DNA from: Pyrus communis
Lineage: Eukaryota > Streptophyta > Magnoliopsida > Rosales > Rosaceae
Length of the DNA stretch: 64,000 nucleotides
Assembly: GCF_963583255.1 (NCBI RefSeq)
Contig: NC_084803.1
Span: 23,100,428-23,164,427, forward strand
Direction: 5' to 3'
Under the pieces are notes generated by a model that made no database searches, had not been told where the DNA came from, and was given only the letters and a program-made list of their open reading frames with translations. Of the stretch, positions 49,550 through 59,003 are shown in pieces; position 1 is the first letter of the stretch, and each line of letters begins with the position of its first letter. A program made the position numbers and the translations under genes.

Positions 49550-49608
49550 GTACCCATGTTTTGATACAAAAATTTTTTTGGTTAATTTTGATGAATGTGC
49601 CCATGTTT

Positions 49609-49630
49609 ACACACACACACACACACACAA
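49609..49630. repeat. (AC)n microsatellite
   Basis: About ten CA units just right of the Tekay-like element, in the AT-rich host repeat. Confidence 0.85.
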
Positions 49631-49790
49631 AATAGTATATTTATATTTTAATATTTTTAATCCCACAAAATATGTTTTTTTATTTAAAATCTCATTTATA
49701 TAAACAACTAAAATTTCTAATTTTTAATTTAAAAAATATAGTAACGTACATAGAATACCAACAAGGTTTCAATCAAAGAATATTCATAGC

Positions 49791-50797
49791 TAAGGTGTCA
49801 CATCCCACCCCGGGGGGACCACTTCCCGAGCCCACTCCACCACCGTAGCACGATATTGTCCGCCTTGAGCCCTGACCATGCCCTCACGGTTTTGTTTATG
49901 GGAACTCACACGAGAACTTCCCGATGGGTCACCCATCCTGGGAATGCTCTCGCACGCTACTCTCTTAACTTTGGAGTTCCTACAGAACCCGAAGCCAATG
50001 AGCTCCCAAAATGTCTCGTGCTAGGTAGAAATGAGAATATACATTTAAGGATCACTCCCCTGGGCAATGTGGGATGTCACAATCCACCCCCCTTAAGGGC
50101 CCGACGTCCTCATCGGCACACACGCAACCAGGGTTAGGCTCTGATACCAAATCGTCACATCCCGCCCCGGAGCGGATCACTTCCCGGGCCCGCTCCACCA
50201 CCGTAACACGATATTGTCCACTTTGGGCTTACCATTCCCTCACGGTTTTGTTTTTAGGAACTCACGAGCAACTTCCCAGTGGGTCACCCATCATGAGATT
50301 GCTTTAGCCCCCTTCTCGCTTAACTTCGGAGTTCCTACGGAACCCGAAGCCAGTGAGCTCCCAAAAGGCCTCGTGCTAGGTAAGGATGAGAATATACATT
50401 TAAGGATCACTCCCCTGGGCGATGTGGGATGTCACAATCCACCCCCCTTAGGGGCCCGACGTCCTCGTCGGCACAGACGCGACCAGGGTTAGGCTTTGAT
50501 ACCAAATTGTCACATCCCAGCCCGAGGTGAATCACTTCCCGGGCCTGCTCCACCATCGTAGCACGATATAGTCCGCTTTGGGCTTACCATTCCCTCACGG
50601 TTTTATTTCTGGGAACTCACACGAGAACTTCCCGATGGGTCACCCATCCTGGGAATGCTGTCGCACGCTACTCGCTTAACTTCGGAGTTCCTACAGAACC
50701 CGAAGCAAGTGAGCTCCCAAAAGGCCTCGTGCTAGGTAGAGATGAGAATATACATTTAAGGATCACTCCCCTGGACAATGTGGGATGTCACATAAGG
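49791..50797 (-). mobile_element. Cassandra tandem array: three LTRs, two interiors, one target duplication
   Basis: Three LTRs (49796-50081, 50153-50436, 50508-50792; 284-286 bp) alternate with two 71-bp interiors (50082-50152, 50437-50507). On the minus strand each interior starts with a primer-binding site (tttggtatcagagcc or tttggtatcaaagcc) and ends in a purine tract (taaggggggtggat or similar). Every LTR carries the 5S-derived core (ggaactccgaagttaag on the minus strand). One 5-bp duplication TAAGG brackets the whole array (49791-49795, 50793-50797), so it behaves as a single insertion in which unequal recombination or a read-through intermediate produced LTR-int-LTR-int-LTR. The middle LTR has CG instead of TG at one end. 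Confidence 0.93.
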
Positions 50798-52805
50798 ACT
50801 GCATCCAAAGTCTCCCTTATATTAATATTGTATATTATTGATGTTGTGATTTTTTTTTATAATTATTATCATTGGAATTATATTGTTATTTTTTATATTT
50901 TCTAATATTGCTTCAACACCTTTTGCTTACCATTCATTTTCTTACGAAGAAAGGAAAGAAACATACATGCACCTATGCATACGCTGCTGAACAAGAGAAG
51001 AACTTTTGCAGTAGGATTTAAGTTCTCTTTTTATATTTTGATTTCATTTTTTTCTGATTTTCTTGTGCAATATACTACAGGGATGATTTTCAGGACTATG
51101 TAGAGCTCTAATTAAACCTTTTATATCTTCTGGGGCTCGGCTTACCAGTGGGATATGATTTTCATGGTGTATATGAATTAGTAGTAGATGATTCTTAATT
51201 AATTTATTTTTAATTAGTTGAAAAGATAATTATAAAAAAAAAATTATAAAAAAAGAATTGATAAAATAGTATTATATTCAAAACTTACTCCATGGCAAGT
51301 TTTAACTGGATTGTAGTGCCACTCAGCAAAATCTAGTGGCAAATTGAGCCCCACACAAATTTTTCTCTGATGAGTTTTTCATTTTTGGCTTTTTTTTTTA
51401 AGTTTTAAAATAACATTATTTAACCATATTTTTTTTTAAAATGGGATTTGTGTGGGGCAAATTGAGCCCCACACAAATTTTTCTCTGATGAGTTTTTCAT
51501 TTTTGGCTTTTTTTTTTAAGTTTAAAAATAACATTATTTATCCACGTGGCACATATATTGTGGAATCCATTGTTGTCATGTCATCACTTAATAGTTAACT
51601 TAACAGATTTTTTGTGTGATATTGAAATGAAAAATAAATAAATGTATGAGCTTGAAATGTTTTAAAGATATTGTATGAGATTGCAATTGACTCTAATCTT
51701 GAGAGGGTAAACATATTACCCTTTTTAAAATTAAGAAAAAAAAACGATAACGTTAGTAGGTTAAATAATTAGTTGTTATGACAGTTGGTTAGTAGGAATC
51801 AAACTCGCATCATTGTGCATAATCATGAATATTTTATGTCAATGCGGTAAAGTGTCATCAGCCTACTAATGAGTAGTTGGGTCAACAGATAAAGTCTCGA
51901 TTTAGTGACCAATGACACAAAAGTAATTTATAACTATTTACATGACTTGAAACTCATGTGGCATTCCTCATTGATCTAATCCTAATTAATATATCATTGA
52001 TTAAATTCAAAACAAATATTAATCATTGAATATGACTAATTAGTAAATCTTATATTGAATTTTGGCTAAGTAACCTTGAATATAAACTCCCTCTTATAGT
52101 CTTATTGCATTATTCACAATTCTTATCATTGAGCCAGTAGTTTGTACGATGAAATGTATTTTCAAACTTTTTAATAATATATATATTTCTTAACCAAATT
52201 TTTTTATTTTGGTTTTTGTCTACGAGAACTAACTCCTCATTTTGGTTCATCAATTTTAAAATTGATCAATGCCATTTTTGAACTTTACTAGCACACGTCA
52301 ATTTGTATAGTGAGTGTACACTTATAGGGATCATGTTGTTGTTCTAATGAAGCATTGATGAAGACTGGGTTTCACACGCCTCAACCACCAAATTCCTCAC
52401 TCAAACATACCCAATCTTAAGAGTTGGTTATCCCGGGAAGATGTTTTAAAGCTGGTTGTCGTCTATTTGTGAGTCTATAGAAAAAGTTAACCCTCCATTT
52501 TCTATCTTATTTTCATATAATTGAGTTTACGGTAAACAATTTATATGAAACAAAAACACTGCTATGTGGCATCCCGAATCAATAAAACAATAACATTTAA
52601 ACAAAAACTTGCACATGTCATTATCCATTTTGTACGGAATACCATTGTAATAGTATACACAAGCCATATAAAATCATTATCATACATTGGACAACTAAAG
52701 TCTTGACCTCCTATGAAGGAGGGCATATATTAAATTCAAAAACCATAAATTAAAACGAAAATAAAATTGCAATTAAAATTCAAAAAGCAGCAAGCTCTCC
52801 ATCCA
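50798..52805. other. Gene-free region with a 118-bp tandem duplication
   Basis: No coding sequence recognised. A segment beginning gagccccacacaaatttttc is present twice, near 51345-51430 and 51464-51550. The rest is AT-rich with scattered short frames only. Confidence 0.5.
51345..51550. repeat. Tandem duplication, ~118-bp unit
   Basis: Two copies of cacacaaatttttctctgat followed by gagtttttcatttttggctt, with only one or two differences over about 85 bp, so the duplication is recent. Confidence 0.85.
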
Positions 52806-52807
52806 AG

Positions 52808-52996
52808 AATTATTTTTTTTTAACAAATGATATTATCTACCTAAGGGGATGGGGGGTGAGTGGAGTAAGCCTCACAATAGGCTAATAATAAAGTGACTCA
52901 AATTTTCCTTTGACGAGAATCAAATCTAAAACATCTGACTTACAAATAAAGTGAAGAAAAATGTCACTAAATCGTAGTACTAAGTGGCAGTTGTAC
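52808..52996 (-). mobile_element. tRNA-derived SINE
   Basis: Read on the minus strand: a tRNA-like head with a box A-like gatttagtgac (about 52960) and a box B-like gatttgattctcg (about 52930; the pol III consensus is GGTTCGANTCC). The body is caaaggaaaatttgagtcac followed by ctattgtgaggct, with an A-rich tail that appears as a T-run at 52808-52820 on the plus strand. The same 3' body and tail recur in the array at 54388-55890. Box matches are imperfect, so it is probably an old copy. Confidence 0.6.
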
Positions 52997-53278
52997 ATCC
53001 ATGATTGAAATAGAAAGAAAAGAATTGTTGGAGAGGTGTGGGCCAAAAAAAGACCAAGCCCCAACTATTTCATCATCATTACAACAACTACTACAACAAG
53101 TACAAAACGGCCATATTTTGAATTCAGCTGGCCGGGTCTTTGTGTTTCCAACAAAATATTAGGATTAAATATTATTTGAAAAAAGCCTAACCACACAAGG
53201 CACCACAGTACGTACATAATGTGGCATGTCTTTACAATCCATTTGTATCTGTATATATAAAGTCATCAACTCTTTTTA

Positions 53279-54250
53279 GGGGGCGTTTGTTGCACCAGAC
53301 TATCTCGGACTGAACTAGCTTTAAGGAATAAGCTGGACTGACTTATACTAGACTAAGCTAGACTAACTTAGTGAAGCGTTTGATGCAGTGTCAGACTAAG
53401 AAGCATGATAATTAATAAACTCTAATATTATATTAAATCTCTATTAATATTTTATTCTTACTGCTCTCATTTTTTCCTTCTTTTTTCTGAAAACTCTTCC
53501 TCATCTTCGAAACCCAGTTCCATACTTTGAGATCAAATCAAAACCAACTTCCTACAATTGCATATCAGAGGAATTGGATGACGGCAAGAGCGGGACCTTC
53601 CTCAGAGGTTTGCAGCACAAAAGTCATTGTTGGAGCTCTATGCAGCTACAATTTGGTCGGGTCGCCGAGAATATCACCGTAGTTCTCTCGAATTTGAGAC
53701 GAGGGAATGGTCTCCCATAATTACCGCCGTTACGACCTCAACACCGGGTGCCATTACTTCGTTCAGGGCCTCTGCCTAGTCGACTCTGAGTACCTCCACC
53801 GCACCAACAACTTCCTCCCCTCACCCAACGCTTCCGAGTCCTGTTAAGCTCCTCTGCCTGCAACCAGTCTCTCGAAAATGGATCGCCATACACCATTTGC
53901 ACCACCAGAATGACCTTGCAGAGCTCGCTCTTGACCGGCGAGTCCGTCGGAAACGTCTCCACCTGCACGGCGTACCCGTCTTGGTGTGGTGATGTGATCT
54001 TGTTAGAGAGAGGACGCAACGCAGACGAAGCAAGGTCTTCGCAGAGGGAGGATGCCAAGCGACGCAAAGGAGACGAAGCAAGTCTTAGCAATCCCGTGGT
54101 TTTTGAGGGGTTTCACTAAGACGACTTAACGAGGGAGATAGTCCACACGAGTTTGGGCTAGTCTTATTTAAGTTAGTCCCCAAGCTTACCAAACATGGGA
54201 CAATAATCCTAGTCAGTCCAATCCCACTTAAGAAGGTGAAACAAACGCCC
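53279..54250. mobile_element. PIF/Harbinger-like MITE, second copy, ~970 bp
   Basis: The left end GGGGGCGTTTGTTGCACCAG, followed by ACTATCTCGGACT, matches the inverse of the right end of the element at 4962-5940. The right end is CAAACGCCC with two C fewer. Flanks are TA-rich (TTTTTAG and TAGGG), consistent with a TWA-type target, but the 3-bp duplication is less clear than for the first copy. The interior (53570-54110) is GC-rich with open frames on both strands. Confidence 0.8.
53570..54115. other. GC-rich coding-like segment inside the MITE (possible captured gene fragment)
   Basis: Plus frames include HNYRRYDLNTGCHYFVQGLC (about 53712) and, in another frame, CNQSLENGSPYTICTTRM (about 53858). 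The minus strand is open for 117 residues (54091-53738, containing DGYAVQVETFPTDSPVKSEL). Base composition is unlike the AT-rich flanks. I do not recognise the source and cannot tell the coding strand. Confidence 0.35.
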
Positions 54251-54387
54251 TAGGGTCACAGCTTAACCAAACATTTTTGAACAAAAATGCTTTTAAGACG
54301 AAAAAATTAAAAAACAGTTTAAAATAATGCAAGGGTAATTTCGTAATATAAACAATGTTTTTTTAATAATTAAATTTTTTTTGTACA

Positions 54388-55893
54388 ACTTTTTTTTTAA
54401 TAATTAGTACCTCACAATGGGTTAGTAATAATGTGATTCAATCAGTTGTTTGTTAAATATTATTTTCTCTATTTTTAAACACATTTAAAACATCTTAAAA
54501 GGTGCGTAGTGATGTTATAAAAAAAGGTGTTTCACACGCACATAATAATGTGATTCAATTAGTTGTCAAATGATTTTTTTTTTTTTTTTGAACAAACATT
54601 ATTATTTACTCTAAGGGGGATGAGGATGGGTTTAGCCTCCCAATGGGCTAGCGATAATATGATTCAATCAGTTATTTATTAAATATTATTTCTATATTTT
54701 TAAACATGTTCAAAACATCTTAAGAGACGCGTAGTGCCGTTTATAAAAAAAAAAGTCTTTCACACTCGCATAATAATGTGACTCAAACGTTATTATCTAT
54801 GCTACGGGAGAGAAATGTAGGCTTAATCTCACAACAGGCTAGCAATAATGTGATTCAATAAGTTGTTTATTAAATATTATTTTCTCTATTTTTAAACACG
54901 TTTAAAACATCTTAAGAGACGCATATCGCCGATGATAAAAAGGCCTTTCGTATACGCATAATAATGTGATTCAATAAGTTGTTCATTAAATATTATTTTA
55001 TCTATTTTTAAACACTTAAGAGACGCTTAATATTGGTTATAAAAAAGGCATTTCGCATGTGCATAATAATGTGATTCAATTAGTTGTCAAATGATCATTG
55101 TACTTTTTTTTTTTTAACAAACGATGTTATCTACACTAAAGGGGAGGGCGTGGGCCTAACCTCACAATGTGATAGCAATAATGTGATTCAATCAATTGTT
55201 TATAAGATATTATTTTCTCTATTTTTATGTAAATTCAATATAATGTAGATAGAAATTGAAAGACCGATTTTATTATGTGAATTCAGCTGTTTTGATTGGT
55301 TTATGAGTGGTTTCTTCTAGCGTGGTCTAATATTATTCATTTGCCAGTTATAAAAAAAGTATTTCGCACATGCATAATAATGTGATTCAATTATTTGTCA
55401 AATGATTTTTTTTTTTTTGACCAAACATTATTATCCATGCTAAGGAGGAAGGGGTGGGCTTAACCCCATAATGGGCTATTCAATCATTTATTTATTAAAA
55501 AGGCCTTTCGCACGCGCACAATAATGTGATCCATTCAGTTGTTCATTAAATATTATTTTCTCTATTTTTAAACACTTAATAGGTGCATAATATCGGTTAT
55601 TAAAAAGGCATTTTGCACGCGCATAATAATGTGATTCAATTAGTTGTCAAATGATCGTTATTTTTTTTTTTTGAACAATCAATGTTATATACACTAAAGG
55701 GGAAGAGGTGGCCTTAGTCTCCGAATGGGCTAGCAATAATGTGATTCAATCAGTTGTTTATTAAATATTATTTTCTCTATTTTTAATGTAAATTCAATAT
55801 AATGTAGATGGAAATTGAAGGATTGATTTTATTATATGGATTTAGCTGTTTTGATTGGTTTATGAGGGGTTTCTTCTAGCATGAGCTAATATT
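54388..55893. repeat. Degenerate array built from SINE 3' ends
   Basis: At least five, probably six, units have a T-run followed by gaacaaac-like sequence, a gggctag-like core and aataatgtgattcaatcagt, at about 54388, 54573, 54786, 55106, 55408 and 55655. Between them a second word (cgcataataatgtgattcaa) recurs. A larger duplication is visible: 55107-55340 and 55657-55893 share over 200 bp, including taaattcaatataatgtaga and tgttttgattggtttatgag. The core and T-run match the SINE at 52808-52996. No coding frames. Confidence 0.75.
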
Positions 55894-56380
55894 ATTTAGT
55901 CTAAATATCTGACTTTCTTTTTGTCATAAAATTTTTTTGAAGCAATTCACGCATATAAAATACATTTAAAATGTATAAGTCATGCGTATCATGTCGTGAT
56001 TCAAAAAATATTTTATGCATGCACGTAAGCACGTGCATGAAGGCTTGTAATCATATAATGGGATCCAGATCATGTGCCACACATTTTTGGACATGTATTT
56101 TGACACACATTCATAGGACGTATTTTTCGACATATATTTAGGCATAAATTTATAGCACCAACTTCATAATGTATGTGAACATTTTAACTTTCTAATTTTT
56201 CAGGTATTCTTTTAAAGATTATGTCTACCAAAAATATTTAAGTTCGAAAGCATATGACCGTTAAATAGTATTATAGTTAATTTAGTGTTTTCTTTTGCAA
56301 AATGATATTCGTTCATTTTCTCAAAACAATGACTAGTCTCTTAAAAATGAATAAGTGTTTTGATATCCGTCAATTTTTCT

Positions 56381-56414
<34 letters not shown>

Positions 56415-57130
56415 CTTAAAAATGATTAAGTTTATCTATTTTTTATAAAAATATTTAATGAATAATAGATTAAAAGGTAATTTATCCAAAGATCAATAAA
56501 ATTACTATTTAATCATATATTAGTTACATATTTTTATTTTGTACATAATCAATGATATATTTTTATTAATTAGGTATTGGTCAATTATAAATGTTACATG
56601 GGCTTTAAGGCATTATCAACCTTCTTTCCCATTTTTGTAAAAAAGTTGTGATTACATGCTACCGGACCTTTCTCCTTCACCCAACAACCAACTGCCAACC
56701 AGATTGCGAAATATGCAGTCAAGTCGTCCACGTGCAATCCGTCTTCCCCCACCAAGACACCACGTTGATCTCTCTCAGCCTTCTTCCACTCCTAATCTAG
56801 CAAATTGTTCTGGGTGGGACTCTTCGACGACACCACACCACTGCCACCACATGTAGGAGAAAAGGGACCCGAAATCAGACCCAAAAAGCTCTTATTTCAA
56901 AACACACCTCGTTGCTGCCATCTTTCACTGGCAAGGCCTTCTTGTTGAGCCCAAAACAGGTAAAGCCATGACAAGGTTTTGCGGGGGATGGATTTGGGGT
57001 TGAATCTTATGGGTTTTGATGTTTTCTTTTTTTGGGTTTGAAATCTTTTTGCGTTTTGATTAATTTGATAGGTTTTATCTCCTTTTGTTCTATGATATGA
57101 AATTAGTAGTTTTTTGTTTAACAAGTAATT
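55894..57130. other. Gene-free region
   Basis: AT-rich, with an A-tract of about 30 at 56381-56410. A short open frame (56656-56856, rich in Pro, Ser and His) has no motif or homologue I know. Bases 56640-57000 are less AT-rich than the surroundings. Confidence 0.45.
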
Positions 57131-57174
57131 TTATAGTTCGAGAGAGACTCCGTGAAATGTGGAAATGTTGACAG

Positions 57175-57560
57175 GAAGAAGAAGAGAACCAGGAAACGGA
57201 CATTGCAATGCAGCGTCTAAATAGAAATGTAAAAACAGAACTAGAAAACAGACATTGCAATGCATTGTCTGAATTAAAATGTAAAAAAGAAAAATAAAAG
57301 CATAATCAGGAAACAAACACTGCATTATAGTTTCTAAATCAAAATATATATATATATATATATAAAAAAAACAGAATAGAGAAACAGACACTGCATTGCA
57401 GTGACTGAATCCAAACGTAAAAATAAAGAGTTGCGTGAAGAATGAAGCAAGAAGGCATGTGAGTGATGAAAAAAGAGAACCAGGACATGGACCCTGCAAT
57501 GCAGCATTTGAATCCAAGTGTAAAAAACAGGGTTAAACACTGCAAAGCAGTGTTTGATCC
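57175..57560. repeat. Minisatellite of near-palindromic units
   Basis: Six imperfect units each contain a palindrome-like core of the form cactgcattgcagtg, followed by tctgaatc or similar and an A-rich tail with gtaaaaa. Cores lie near 57203, 57253, 57318, 57388, 57493 and 57536, so spacing varies from about 45 to 105 bp. An (AT)n run interrupts at 57346-57364. The long minus-strand frames here result from the repetition. Confidence 0.75.
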
Positions 57561-57884
57561 ATATTGATCTATTCCAAAATACAAAACATATGAGAAATGG
57601 GGTGTCAGTTGAAGTAGGTGCCAACTGTAGTGGCAGATTCTATAATTTTTGTTTATTTTAAATCCATTAAGTGTCACAATACATGATTGACATATCTATA
57701 ATTGACATAAATATTATTGATCTATTGGCAATATGGTAAGTTTGTATTGATTTCATACAAAATTACCCTAAATTAAATTATAAACAATTCAAAATGAGAT
57801 CGTATGCCAAAGAAAATAAGCATCCCCGATTCTAAGAAAATAATAAAGGACATACAAAAAAATGGCAGAAATTAGATGATCTCT

Positions 57885-58725
57885 GGCCTCGTTTGGTAGC
57901 TCGAACTGTACTGACTATTTCTGTCGGATAAGATAAATAGCCAACAGATAGTACTGATTAAATTAGTCGGGCGTTTGGTGCAGTATCGGATTAATGACGG
58001 TATTATTTATACTGTGTTTGGTTGGATACTCTATCGGATAAGAAAGATTTAAAATATTATTATATTGATGAATGATGAATTTTGAACAATACTGTGAAAT
58101 TACATCGCAACCAAACCAGCACAAGCATTGATACTATGAATTCATCAAGCTTCATTCTAGATGTAATCGCTCAACCCATTTCTTCAACTGGGTTCGAATT
58201 TTCAACATACCCAATTTAGGATCTTTGCAATTTTCAACATACAGATCAAAATTTTTTTTTTTGGGATCTGGAAGAAGAAAAATAAGAGGATGGTAGATCA
58301 TAGAGAGAATAAGAAGAAAAATAGGAGGTGAAGGGCGGAACAAAGAGAAGAAGAAGGAGGACCTGGGATTCAGATGAGAGAGAAGGAGAAAAAAGACGAA
58401 GAAGAAGAACCTGGGTTCATATGAGAGAAGAAGAAGGAGGAGAAGACAAAGAAGGAGAACCTGAGATTCAAATGAGAGAAGAAGAATGAGAAGAACCTGG
58501 GATTCGAAGGAGAACCTGGGAGTTAGAGAGAGTGAGAGAGCCATGTTTTCAACCCGACTAAATAATACCGTGATTTTGGAAAGGATAGTTAAGCAGGTCA
58601 GCCGAGTAGAATAGGTTGGGCCGGAGTATTTAGTCGGCTGACTATTTAATACATGGGGACACCAAACACCTGATACCGTATAATTAATTCTATTCGGTGT
58701 GTTATACGGTGTACCAAACAAGGCC
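57885..58725. mobile_element. MITE with GGCCTCGTTTGGTA ends, 841 bp
   Basis: The left end GGCCTCGTTTGGTA pairs with the right end TACCAAACAAGGCC (one mismatch), and TCT flanks both sides (57882-57884, 58726-58728), a likely 3-bp target duplication. The interior has a purine-rich (gaagaa) block at 58260-58540, which yields a long but low-complexity minus frame. It lies 278 bp upstream of the kinesin start codon. Confidence 0.75.
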
Positions 58726-58879
58726 TCTATTTTCTAGGTCCACATAGCCCAAAGCCATAACTAGAGAGGCAAGCAATTTTTACTTCTTTTGAGTTTTAAA
58801 ATAAGAATTTTAACGAAAACTTACGATTCATTTTAATGAAAAATCATATTTTTAACTAAAAATTCAATCATATACTATT

Positions 58880-58950
58880 CACTTTAGTTTTCTTTTTTCC
58901 AAACCCTTTAGTTTTCTTTTTTTCCAAACCCTTTAGTTTTCTTTTTAAAA
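58880..58950. repeat. 25-bp near-tandem triplication in the kinesin 5' flank
   Basis: ctttagttttcttttttcca followed by aaccc occurs three times in a row, the last copy diverging after ttttcttttt. It lies 60-120 bp upstream of the kinesin start codon, so it falls in the promoter or 5' leader. Confidence 0.85.
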
Positions 58951-59003
58951 TTTGAGTTTCCAAATTTGGGGTAAGATTTTTCTGCCGGGGGACAACGACG
59001 GCA

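Larger units (their letters stand above)
40912..49554 (+). mobile_element. Ty3/gypsy (Tekay-like) element with near-identical 2140-bp LTRs
   Basis: LTRs 40917-43056 and 47410-49549 are each exactly 2140 bp with TG...CA ends, and differ at about eight positions by eye (roughly 0.4 percent). The target duplication GTACC flanks the element (40912-40916, 49550-49554). The primer-binding site TTGGTATCAGAGCC follows the 5' LTR (about 43058), and a polypurine tract (aaggagggaagg) precedes the 3' LTR (47397-47408). The 4.35-kb interior carries only decayed gag-pol. LTR length, the ending (atttcggggacgaaattc before the purine tract) and a RERYPKL-like C-terminus fit the Tekay/Del chromovirus clade (inference). 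The few LTR differences imply recent insertion despite the ruined interior. Confidence 0.95.

Noticed and set aside
49791..50797. Regularly spaced repeats suggestive of a CRISPR-like array
   Set aside because: Units are ~285-bp LTRs with 71-bp homologous interiors in a plant genome; clearly Cassandra.
57131..57677. Three overlapping minus-strand ORFs of 96-128 codons
   Set aside because: Produced by the palindromic minisatellite; the apparent repeats in the protein mirror the DNA repeats.
58152..58721. 189-codon minus-strand ORF
   Set aside because: Falls inside a MITE and is created by a purine-rich (gaagaa) block; low-complexity Leu/Phe/Ser stretches, no motif.
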